From the NCBI GenBank assembly GCA_029942265.1, contig JAOZTO010000137.1, forward strand, positions 1 to 6,883: a DNA stretch of 6,883 nucleotides, written 5' to 3'. The notes under the pieces are model-generated. The model made no database searches. It was not told the DNA's origin and saw nothing but the letters and a program-made list of their open reading frames with translations. A program made the position numbers and the translations under genes. Below, in pieces: positions 1-6,551 of the stretch. Source of the DNA: Desulfocapsa sp. (GTDB lineage Bacteria > Desulfobacterota > Desulfobulbia > Desulfobulbales > Desulfocapsaceae). Positions within the stretch are counted from its first letter, which is position 1. Every line of letters begins with the position of its first letter.

Positions 1-1511
1 TTGATAATAAAAAATATATTGTGGCAGCTGATTGTGGTACAACTGGTTCAAAAGCTGTAGTTTATAATTTAGATGGAAAATCGTTAGGTTCAGGCTATCA
101 GGAATATGGCCTTGAGTTTCCTCAGTCAGGTTGGGTAGATCAGGATGCTGAGATGCTTTTTGATACGATGGTATCAGTCATCGCTCAGGCGGTTAAAACC
201 TCCAACATTTCTCCAGAGGATGCAGTTGCTATTTGTATATCAACACAGCGGTGTACACTAATCTGTGTTGATAAAAATGGTAATCCGTTGCGAAAAGCCA
301 TCTCATGGCAGGATAACAGGACTGATGCGCAATGTGAGACTATTCGTGAGCGTATTGGTGCAGATAAGTTTTACGATGTCACAGGATTACCTGTAGCCAA
401 TGTCTGGACTTTGCCGAAAATTATGTGGATAAAGGAAAACGAACCTGATCTGTATGAAAAAACCTATAAATTTGTCAATGTACAGGCCTACTTAAATCGT
501 CTGTTGGGTGTAGAAGATTTTTATGACGATTATTCCAATGCTTCTTTGCATGGTCTAATGTCAGTGACTGGAATGGAGTGGATTGATGATTTTATCAAAG
601 CTACTGGGGTCGATAGTAGTAAACTTCCAATTCTTATTGGCTCAGGACAAAAAATTGGTGTATTGGAAAAAACAATCGCTAAAAAAATTGGACTGCTTGA
701 AGGTACGGCAATTATATCTGGAGGCGGTGACCAGCAATGTGCTGCGGTAGGTTCCAATGTAATTGAAGAAGGAGATTGTGAAGTAACGTTGGGTACTGCT
801 GGGGTGACTATTTGCTCTTTGGATGAACCTCGTTTGGATCCTGATCGTACAATTCCCTGTCTTGTACATGCGGTTGAGGGGAAGTGGACATGTGAGGGAT
901 TGCAAAATGCAGCAGGAGCATCTCTAAAATGGCTGAGGAACATATTACAGGAAGGTCAACCAGTAGGCAATATTGTTGACTACGACTATATGACAAACCT
1001 GGCGAGTAAATCAACCATTGGCGCAAACGGCATCACTTTTTTACCATATCTTGCTGGTGCAGCGGCTCCTTTATGGGATAGCTCAGCTCGGGGAGTATTA
1101 TTTGGCGTAGGCTTGGTAACTAATTTATGTGATGTGGCACGGGCAGTTTTGGAAGGTATCAGCTTTGAAACAGCATCAATTTTAGAAAACTTTGCTCGTC
1201 GCGAAATTAAAGTAAATCAAATTCGTGTATCGGGGGGCGGTGCTAAATCAGCCTTGTGGGGACAAATACAGTCAGATATTTATGGCGTTCCGTTACAACG
1301 GTTACTCGAAGATGATGCCACCATTCTTGGGGCAGCTGTTCTTGCGGCATATGGTGTTGGTGCTTATGACTCTGTCAGTCAAGCTGCTAACGCAATGGTG
1401 CACACTTCTACCGAATATCAGCCGAACATGGCTAATCATAAAGAGTATATTGAAAAACGTGAGACTTTTGACAAGTTATACACAAGCATTAAATCCGGGG
1501 GATTATTTTAG
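1..1511 (+). CDS. FGGY-family carbohydrate kinase (xylulokinase-like), 5' partial
   Basis: Cytoplasmic ATP-dependent sugar kinase; the substrate (a pentulose or other polyol/ketose) cannot be read from the sequence. A GTG at 21 could serve as a start, but the frame is open to the left edge and reads DNKKYIVAADCGTTGSKAVV, so that GTG is the Val inside the first beta strand of the phosphate-1 motif and the true start lies upstream of base 1. Numbering from GTG21: phosphate-1 loop DCGTTGSK about 4-11; GWVDQDAE 37-44; STQR 74-77 and WQDNRT 96-101 in the N-terminal FGGY domain; GGGDQQ 234-239 with D237 as likely catalytic base; GTAG 258-261 where many relatives have GTSG; SGGGAKS 404-410 and the following DDATILGAA as the C-terminal FGGY signature. 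The 496 visible residues match the usual family length, so little is missing. It ends with TAG and converges on the minus-strand gene at 1778. No partner dehydrogenase, isomerase or transporter is visible beside it. Confidence 0.9.
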   Translation, partial: DNKKYIVAADCGTTGSKAVVYNLDGKSLGSGYQEYGLEFPQSGWVDQDAEMLFDTMVSVIAQAVKTSNISPEDAVAICISTQRCTLICVDKNGNPLRKAISWQDNRTDAQCETIRERIGADKFYDVTGLPVANVWTLPKIMWIKENEPDLYEKTYKFVNVQAYLNRLLGVEDFYDDYSNASLHGLMSVTGMEWIDDFIKATGVDSSKLPILIGSGQKIGVLEKTIAKKIGLLEGTAIISGGGDQQCAAVGSNVIEEGDCEVTLGTAGVTICSLDEPRLDPDRTIPCLVHAVEGKWTCEGLQNAAGASLKWLRNILQEGQPVGNIVDYDYMTNLASKSTIGANGITFLPYLAGAAAPLWDSSARGVLFGVGLVTNLCDVARAVLEGISFETASILENFARREIKVNQIRVSGGGAKSALWGQIQSDIYGVPLQRLLEDDATILGAAVLAAYGVGAYDSVSQAANAMVHTSTEYQPNMANHKEYIEKRETFDKLYTSIKSGGLF

Positions 1512-1539
1512 TATTCTACCCTAGGTTTTATGCAAAATA

Positions 1540-1696
1540 ATATAAATGAGCCTGTTGATTTAATGCCTTTTTGCCCGATCTCTTCGTTAAATGCAAAATT
1601 TTATCCTCGGAATATCAACCATATGCCTGCGGTAAAATTTTTCATTTACCTCGACATCGAACAAAAATGCTATTAAATCAACGGACTCATAAATAT
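1540..1696. repeat. Long imperfect palindrome between convergent genes
   Basis: Both halves fold on one axis near base 1618. The outer arms 1540-1564 and 1672-1696 pair at 22 of 25 positions (one a G-T wobble), including a perfect 11-bp block 1554-1564/1672-1682. Inward, TTTTTG 1568-1573 pairs with 1662-1667; 1576-1579 with 1656-1659; 1588-1605 with 1631-1648 (one mismatch at 1594/1642 and one G-T pair); and 1612-1615 with 1621-1624 around a 5-base loop. Only small internal loops and a bulge near 1583-1587/1649-1652 interrupt the pairing. No plausible protein is encoded here. It could be a decayed miniature inverted-repeat element, another dispersed palindromic repeat, or a long structured 3' end shared by the two convergent transcripts. 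No target-site duplication could be identified with confidence. Confidence 0.7.
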
Positions 1697-1711
1697 CCAC
1701 TTGTTCACCCT

Positions 1712-1758
1712 AACATCTCTTTCGTTCCAATTCTTCGATTTTGGACGAAAGAGATGTT
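1712..1758. repeat. Strong inverted repeat (hairpin) in convergent gap
   Basis: A perfect 14-bp stem pairs 1712-1725 with 1745-1758. After one bulged T at 1726, a further 4 bp (CCAA 1727-1730 with TTGG 1741-1744) close on a 10-base loop. It lies 20 bases past the stop codon of the minus-strand gene ending at 1778 and about 200 bases past the kinase stop at 1511. Neither side has a T-run, so it is not a classical intrinsic terminator, but it could still stabilise or delimit the 3' end of either transcript. The short GGGCAAGCCC mini-hairpin at 1762-1771 follows it. Confidence 0.65.
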
Positions 1759-1777
1759 CTCGGGCAAGCCCTTGAGG

Positions 1778-2113
1778 TTAATCCTGCTCAAATATGATGG
1801 TGCTGTCTTTAGGTAGCGCTAGGCCAACGCTTACTTCGAGTGTTTTGAGCACACCGGAAATTACTGGGCAAGATACATGAGGGATAGTACTCAGAGAAAC
1901 ATCCAGAACCTGAGAGTTCAAAGTACCTGTTTTCTTGTCTTTGAATAGTTCGGTCATAACATTTATATCTTTTTCTCCCAGTATCTCATTGACTCCTTTC
2001 CAGTTAGGACATTCACTGTCAATGTTTAACTCCGCTTTGTAATCGCCTTTATCTTTTCCGCTTACCCGTGTTGTAAAACCGCAAATACCTGCAAAAATAG
2101 TTACTTCAGTCAT
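1778..2113 (-). CDS. Small three-cysteine protein, DUF6951-like, function unknown
   Basis: A 111-residue soluble protein without signal peptide or membrane segment. The start ATG (2111-2113) is supported by a Shine-Dalgarno AAGGA at 2121-2125, 7 bases away. The sequence has three blocks that look conserved, each with one cysteine: AGICGFTT (C11), DSECPNW (C35) and HVSCPVISGVLKTLEV (C82), the last followed by a hydrophobic ALPKDSTIIF end. From memory this matches a small family found in anaerobes, annotated DUF6951; I cannot confirm the family number here. The even spread of three cysteines, two of them in CP pairs, would fit metal or cofactor binding or a redox role, but that is inference. 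It is co-oriented with the MFS gene upstream, 109 bases away, and the gap holds two palindromes, so it may be transcribed or regulated separately. Confidence 0.75.
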   Translation of the reverse strand: MTEVTIFAGICGFTTRVSGKDKGDYKAELNIDSECPNWKGVNEILGEKDINVMTELFKDKKTGTLNSQVLDVSLSTIPHVSCPVISGVLKTLEVSVGLALPKDSTIIFEQD

Positions 2114-2121
2114 TTTAATAT

Positions 2122-2135
2122 CCTTAATATTAAGG
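2122..2135. promoter_or_regulatory. Perfect 14-base palindrome abutting a ribosome binding site
   Basis: CCTTAATATTAAGG is a perfect palindrome whose edge coincides with the Shine-Dalgarno of the minus-strand gene starting at 2113. As DNA it could be an operator for a dimeric regulator. As RNA it could hide the ribosome binding site, although with no spare bases for a loop its stem would be at most about 5 bp. AT-rich palindromes of this length can also occur by chance. Confidence 0.35.
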
Positions 2136-2183
2136 TAACTGTTCAGTGTTATGCCGATTATCGGGTATTTGCTGAATAGTTAC
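2135..2183. repeat. 49-base interrupted palindrome upstream of the three-cysteine gene
   Basis: GTAACTGTTCAG (2135-2146) pairs with CTGAATAGTTAC (2172-2183) at 12 positions with one G-T wobble. On the same axis (base 2159) an inner CCGAT (2154-2158) pairs with ATCGG (2160-2164). It lies 39 bases after the MFS stop codon and 21 bases before the next start codon on the minus strand. There is no T-run after it on the minus strand, so a bipartite operator or a structured 5' leader is as likely as a terminator. The remainder of the gap (2184-2222) shows no clear promoter. Confidence 0.5.
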
Positions 2184-2222
2184 AGATTATGTGTCATTAG
2201 TACTTTACTACTTAAATCTACA

Positions 2223-3548
2223 TTAGTCTTCGGTAGACCTTGTATCATCAGGGTTTTCGAGATCATTAATTAGTTCTTCAAGGCTTGTATTAATAACCTC
2301 TGCATTTTCATCCACTGCTGCTTCAATCTCTTCTTGATTCACATCTGGGTTTAATGATGCGCTCAATGGACTGGCTGCCAAAACAACAAAATCACCCATG
2401 TCTTCTGAATCTACATCGGCCCGTTGCGTAGAGCGCCATAGGGCGAACACTGCAACTGTGGTTAACATTATGCCGATACTGCCATAGAAAGCATGAGGAG
2501 AAAATAATTCCATGGCTAAGGCTGTTACCAACGATCCGATTGCAGCTCCTGCAGAACTTAAGAGTACCAGAGTTCCGCTGGCAGCTACCATCTGGGTGGG
2601 TGTCAAGTAATCGTTTGTGTGTGTCGTACATAGAGAATATAGGGGCATGGACAAACCACCTACTGTGGCAACAATTGCAAACAACGCAAGTCCTTCACCG
2701 GAGAAACCCATAGCAAAAAAGGAGGTGATCGCCCCTCCCACACAACAAAAGACAATCACTTTTCTACGTCCGATGCGGTCCGATAACCAACCCAATGGGT
2801 ACTGAAACAGAAAACCGCCCATAATCAGTGTGCCCATAAAAAATGAAACATCTTTGACTGACATACCAATATCGGTGGCATAAACAGCCCCCATTCCGTT
2901 TGCTCCTAGCGACATCCCCGTCACCAGTACGCCAAAAATTCCAAGAGGTGATACACGGTAGAGCTGTAAGACAGAGACCTTTTCCATCACATCAAATTGT
3001 GGCGCACGTGTTGCTGAGAGAAGGATTGGAACCACAGCGAGACTGACCAGTAAGGATATCAGTACGAATAGCTCAACCCCTGAAGGAGGGGCAAGATTAA
3101 GCAACATCTGTCCGCCTGCTTTTCCGCCAAGTGTAATCAGCATATAAAAGCTCAACAATTGCCCACGCGAATCATTGTCGGCGGCTTCGTTAAGCCAGCT
3201 TTCTGCAACGATAAAGAGACCGGCAAAGGCAAAACCAGTAACTAGACGCATCAAAGACCATACTGCTGGGTGAACAAAAATGGCTTGTAAGAGGATGGAC
3301 GTGGATGCAAGTGATGCCAAGGCACCAAATGTGCGGATATGACCGACTCTTCCTACCATTTTTGGCACAAAAATGCAGCCGACAATAAGTCCGATATAGT
3401 AGCAGGACATAATCAGACCGATGACGGTTGTTCCAAACCCTTCCTTGGCACCACGCACCCCTAGAAGGGTTGCCTCCAATCCGTTTCCAAGCATGATCAA
3501 CGCCATGCCAAATAACAGTGCCCAGCAATTTGATATAACGGCCAACAT
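2223..3548 (-). CDS. MFS transporter, YcaD-like, with acidic C-terminal tail
   Basis: An inner-membrane secondary transporter of 441 residues with about 12 hydrophobic segments over residues 5-372. Family features: the N-terminal stretch WALLFGMALIMLGNGLEATL as first membrane segment; a degenerate motif-A loop PKMVGRVGH (62-70) after the second; AESWLNEAADNDSRG (115-129) after the fourth, typical of YcaD-like members; and the canonical motif PLGWLSDRIGRRK (251-263) between the two halves. The substrate is unknown; relatives are annotated only as putative transporters. The ATG at 3546-3548 is supported by AAGGG at 3553-3557, 4 bases away. Residues 376-441 form a hydrophilic, strongly acidic tail rich in D, E and N that may be cytoplasmic and disordered or bind a partner. 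It lies 145 bases downstream of the hydantoinase gene on the same strand. Family assignment is firm; function is not. Confidence 0.9.
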   Translation of the reverse strand: MLAVISNCWALLFGMALIMLGNGLEATLLGVRGAKEGFGTTVIGLIMSCYYIGLIVGCIFVPKMVGRVGHIRTFGALASLASTSILLQAIFVHPAVWSLMRLVTGFAFAGLFIVAESWLNEAADNDSRGQLLSFYMLITLGGKAGGQMLLNLAPPSGVELFVLISLLVSLAVVPILLSATRAPQFDVMEKVSVLQLYRVSPLGIFGVLVTGMSLGANGMGAVYATDIGMSVKDVSFFMGTLIMGGFLFQYPLGWLSDRIGRRKVIVFCCVGGAITSFFAMGFSGEGLALFAIVATVGGLSMPLYSLCTTHTNDYLTPTQMVAASGTLVLLSSAGAAIGSLVTALAMELFSPHAFYGSIGIMLTTVAVFALWRSTQRADVDSEDMGDFVVLAASPLSASLNPDVNQEEIEAAVDENAEVINTSLEELINDLENPDDTRSTED

Positions 3549-3609
3549 GTTGCCCTTACCTTATTTTATGATATTTTAGTAAAAGTTTGAATCATAAACC
3601 TGACGAATA

Positions 3610-3650
3610 ACCATATAATCGTCTATACAGCAATTCAAGATTGCCATCAA
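3610..3650 (-). promoter_or_regulatory. Candidate sigma70-type promoters for the MFS gene
   Basis: Two overlapping candidates read toward the MFS gene. One has TTGATG (3645-3650) and TATAGA (3622-3627) with a 17-base spacer. The other has TTGAAT (3633-3638) and TATGGT (3610-3615), also with a 17-base spacer. Each hexamer matches the consensus at only about 4 of 6 positions in an AT-rich gap, so chance matches are possible. The gap 3549-3693 contains no gene and no clear terminator for the hydantoinase gene. Confidence 0.3.
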
Positions 3651-3693
3651 CTATTATTTTCGTGGGAATAGAGTAGGGTAATTTAACCATTAC

Positions 3694-4251
3694 TTAAAGC
3701 AGATCTGGACTACCTGTCAGAGAAGCCTGTAGAGACCTTTCGAGGAAAAGGGAGGTTCCATCAGCGGCATCGACAATATGATCGACGATCTCCATTTCTA
3801 CTTTTTGGTTGCTGGTTCCGGCAATTCTTGCCATTTCCCGGATCCGATTCTTAAGATAATCCACAGCCCAGGATTCAGCCACATCAATATGTCCAAAATG
3901 CTTTGCTCCAGCAACACCCTGCAGGATAAAACCACCATCCATATCCGGCCTGATGGAGAGTTGCTGCTTGATTGCGACATTACTGGTTACCGCTCCCAGA
4001 GCATTGGCAACATCGGCGTCGTCAGGAATTATCACCTCGCCACCTAATATTTTTCCTGCAGCGGGGAGAAAATAGTTAACCGGCGCGCCGATGCCGATAA
4101 GTGGATGTTGCAACTGAGCATTTATGGAATAATTGCTGTTTTTATCAGTTAAGATACATTCAAACAGATATTCGGATAGCTTATTTGGGTCGTTTTCATC
4201 AATAGTTACATCCCTAGCCAGCTGTTTCTTTAAGATCTCATAGGCAAGATC
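3694..4251 (-). pseudogene. C-terminal part of hydantoinase/oxoprolinase gene, cut off by in-frame TAA
   Basis: This is the continuation, in the same frame, of the gene at 4252-6498. After the TAA the frame reads DLAYEILKKQLARD and stays open for 185 codons to a TAA at 3694-3696. It contains the usual end of the hydantoinase A family: HPLIGIGAPVNYFLPAAGKI, then IIPDDADVANALGAV, which in relatives completes the ATP-binding core of the ASKHA fold. There is no independent start: the first possible one (TTG at 4111-4113) lies inside the conserved block, has no Shine-Dalgarno, and would leave a fragment that cannot fold alone. The simplest reading is a nonsense substitution (GAA or AAA to TAA would need one base), which makes the whole gene 3694-6498 a pseudogene. 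A sequence error or genuine stop readthrough are the alternatives. Codon use and reading quality after the stop look intact, so the event would be recent. Confidence 0.75.
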
Positions 4252-6498
4252 TTATTCAAATTTCTCAATTATCAGATCCACAAATTGTTTTGGTTGGTTT
4301 TGAGTGAGGGTAGCAAAGATATTCACCATACGATGGGCCGCTTCAGAATTCCATTTTGTAAAAGTGCCAAGTACATGCAGGATGTCGGTTGGAGTGAGAC
4401 CACATCTCTGTACAAGTCCGTTTTCCTCTAGCCGTTCACTGGAGAGAAAGCGAACCGAAAGAAGATTCAAAGGCGCAGTTAGTTCATCAAGACAATGAGG
4501 ACGTTGCAGGAGAAGATTATAGAGAGCTGATTCTTTCTTCGTTAGCTCAAATGTAAAATCTCCTTTCGTGGCTACCATAATAATTGGGTTGACATGTGCG
4601 CGCTGGTTCGATTTTAGGCAAGATTCCATATGGTTCAATGCCAAATCCACCCCACCTTGTGGTCTGCTGTCTGCCCAGACGATGGGTCCAACCCGTCTGG
4701 GTCCCAGTAACAATTCCCCCTTTTCCCACTGAATAAGGCTATCGCCACCGAGGCCAACAGTGCGCATATTGAGAGCTTTTACATGAGTGGCCAAACCTCC
4801 TACCTGGGCCCCACTTTCGCACACTTCGACTAAGCCATCTACCAGGTCGGCAGTATCTGTTGTAGTTCCACCTATGTCCACTACTGTTGCGTTATCCAGA
4901 CCAGTGAGCAATTTTGCTCCAGCAACACTTGCAGCAGGCCCGGACAGTATGGTTTCCACAGGCCTATCCTTAGCCATACTGGAAGAGATAAGGGTACCAT
5001 CCCCCTTCACCACCATGACTGGAGCTCCTATATTTCTTTTTTCAAGAACATCGTCCAGTTCTTTAAAAAATTTAATCATCCTAGGGATAATACGGGCATT
5101 CAGCACGGCGGTCTGGGCTCGTACTGCAAAATTGAGCATGTCAGAGAGTTCATGCCCACAGCAGACAACCATTCCACTCTCCTCTATCAGGATATTTTTT
5201 ATCTCCAATTCATGGGCAGGGTTCACCGTTCCACCAAAACCTGAAACTGCAAAGGCGGTGACTCCGTCTCGATCTATCATTCTCCTTGCCACTGCTCGAA
5301 TTTGATCCGGATCTATAACCTCTTTTTCCTGACCGGTGATATTCATATGGCCGTCAATCAAGGCTCTCGGGATATGAGTGATGAGTTTGTCTGGTATTCC
5401 ACCGGGACCTGGCATAAGCAACAGACCTGCCTTCTGCCCCTCTCCTTCCACAATTGCATTCGTTGCAAGGGTCGTTGATACCGAAACCAGTTCTACTTGA
5501 GAGAGGATGTTTTCATCCAAACCAGCAAGGGCCTTATCTATACCAATGGAGAAATCCCATTTGGTGGTCAGTGCCTTATTCTTGCTCTGTACATTGTTTT
5601 TGCTAAAATCATAAATAGCAGCATCGGTATAGGTGCCCCCGGCATCAACTCCCAAACCGTAGATAATACCACAATCATTTTCATTTTCTTCACCGAATAC
5701 TAAATGCCTCGTCCCAGGATTGATACTTTCAATCTCTCCAGTGGGTGCTGTCGCTCCGAGGCCATTTTCTATTGCCGAATAGATGGTAACATAGCCTGGG
5801 GGAACCACCAGGATCTGCTCATTAGACTCTGTTGTGGTGAGTAGCTTTGTCAATAGCGAAAGACTGCCTTTGATAGTTTGGTATTTCCAGTTGTTTTCTT
5901 GAGCCATCTTCCTGGCATGTTTTGCAAACTTCCCAGCCTTACCAGTACCGGTATCAATGAATGCCGCACGTTGATAGTTGTTCTTCCAGCTTGAGAAAAA
6001 GTCAATTATCTCTTTCCCTTCCTTTGCACCATACTTTTCAATAATATCATTGCAGCCCATGTCCTCATTGCCAACCCAGATCTGTTCGTTATCATTTTCT
6101 CTACATTTTTCTTTCTCCAGATACCAACCTGCAGAGAGATAGTACGTACCAGGAAAGCTACTAAATTCTTCTCTATATGCCTTGTCGCTACCAAGGAAAA
6201 TGGCTATGCAATCATGTACTTTCGGAATAATAAGAGGAACAGCCTTTGGCGCACGTATGTCTACAGTTCCCTTACCGCATAAACCATAGCCGATAATAAT
6301 CCTGTTACAAGATTCATCGGCAGCGGCTGCATCGATGGCCTCCTGTAGTTTTCGTCGTAGCAGATCTGGATCATTATGCAGACCACCAGGAAGAAACTTT
6401 TTTTTAAGAACCAGGTTCAGATCTGCGGCAACATGGTTAATATCTTGGCCTAAAACCCCGCAACCTATAAAATATATTGTTTTGTCTGATACAGACAT
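4252..6498 (-). CDS. DUF1638-hydantoinase/oxoprolinase fusion, ends early at in-frame TAA
   Basis: 748 codons precede the stop; with the in-frame remainder the intact protein would be about 934 residues. Residues 1-250 resemble a DUF1638 domain: IGCGVLG near the start, IIIGYGLCGKG (67-77), VPLIIPKVHDCIAIFLGS (87-104) and GTYYLSAGW (117-125), with C13, C74, C97 and C149 as possible ligands. Residues 280-748 are hydantoinase/oxoprolinase: phosphate-1 motif VDAGGTYTDA (284-293), STTLATNAIVEG (341-352), ILSGPAASVAGA (517-528), phosphate-2 motif VVDIGGTTTD (539-548) and LGPRRVGP (598-605). Characterised relatives couple ATP hydrolysis to opening of hydantoin or 5-oxoproline rings; the substrate here is unknown. 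The ATG at 6496-6498 has AGAAGGG at 6504-6510, 5 bases upstream. The metF-like gene lies 53 bases upstream on the same strand, hinting at one-carbon metabolism (inference). The truncated product lacks the last fifth of the ATPase fold and is probably inactive. Confidence 0.85.
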   Translation of the reverse strand: MSVSDKTIYFIGCGVLGQDINHVAADLNLVLKKKFLPGGLHNDPDLLRRKLQEAIDAAAADESCNRIIIGYGLCGKGTVDIRAPKAVPLIIPKVHDCIAIFLGSDKAYREEFSSFPGTYYLSAGWYLEKEKCRENDNEQIWVGNEDMGCNDIIEKYGAKEGKEIIDFFSSWKNNYQRAAFIDTGTGKAGKFAKHARKMAQENNWKYQTIKGSLSLLTKLLTTTESNEQILVVPPGYVTIYSAIENGLGATAPTGEIESINPGTRHLVFGEENENDCGIIYGLGVDAGGTYTDAAIYDFSKNNVQSKNKALTTKWDFSIGIDKALAGLDENILSQVELVSVSTTLATNAIVEGEGQKAGLLLMPGPGGIPDKLITHIPRALIDGHMNITGQEKEVIDPDQIRAVARRMIDRDGVTAFAVSGFGGTVNPAHELEIKNILIEESGMVVCCGHELSDMLNFAVRAQTAVLNARIIPRMIKFFKELDDVLEKRNIGAPVMVVKGDGTLISSSMAKDRPVETILSGPAASVAGAKLLTGLDNATVVDIGGTTTDTADLVDGLVEVCESGAQVGGLATHVKALNMRTVGLGGDSLIQWEKGELLLGPRRVGPIVWADSRPQGGVDLALNHMESCLKSNQRAHVNPIIMVATKGDFTFELTKKESALYNLLLQRPHCLDELTAPLNLLSVRFLSSERLEENGLVQRCGLTPTDILHVLGTFTKWNSEAAHRMVNIFATLTQNQPKQFVDLIIEKFE

Positions 6499-6512
6499 AG
6501 TAACCCTTCTAC

Positions 6513-6543
6513 AAAAACTGGCCCGAACTTCTAGCCAGTTTTT
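6513..6543 (-). terminator. Terminator-like hairpin between metF and hydantoinase gene
   Basis: AAAAACTGGC and GCCAGTTTTT form a perfect 10-bp stem around an 11-base loop, nearly filling the 53-base gap. Read on the minus strand, the stem ends in five T residues preceded by a G/C-containing core (CTGGC/GCCAG), the layout of a short intrinsic terminator with a paired A-tract. It is symmetric, so it would look the same on the other strand. It begins 8 bases after the metF stop and ends 2 bases before the AGAAGGG ribosome binding site, so partial termination or attenuation between the genes is plausible. The stem is short and its strength uncertain. Confidence 0.5.
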
Positions 6544-6551
6544 CTTTTATA

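Noticed and set aside
21..23. GTG as the true start of the FGGY kinase
   Set aside because: The frame is open to the left edge, and the upstream residues KKYI complete the first beta strand typical of the family, so the start must lie outside the window.
1711..1760. Integron attC-like site, suggested by TAAC at the left and GTT at the right of the hairpin
   Set aside because: The flanking bases do not fit the RYYYAAC and GTTRRRY core sites, and no cassette array or integrase is visible.
1571..1816. 81-codon plus-strand open frame in the convergent gap
   Set aside because: It overlaps the long palindrome, the hairpin and the end of the minus-strand gene. It has no Shine-Dalgarno and a composition unlike a protein.
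3663..3693. Terminator after the hydantoinase gene
   Set aside because: Only a weak GTAAT/ATTAC pairing is present, with no GC core and no T-run.
3694..4113. Separate small gene starting at the TTG at 4111-4113
   Set aside because: The frame is open upstream to the TAA and encodes plausible continuing protein. The TTG falls inside the conserved block and has no ribosome binding site.
4240..4270. Programmed frameshift, selenocysteine or pyrrolysine readthrough at the internal stop
   Set aside because: The downstream part is in the same frame, so no frameshift is needed. The codon is TAA, not TGA or TAG, and no strong hairpin was seen right after it.
4787..5305. 172-codon open frame on the plus strand inside the hydantoinase gene
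   Set aside because: It lies wholly antisense to a gene with clear family motifs, has a low-complexity Ser/Thr-rich composition typical of antisense frames, and matches no family I recognise.
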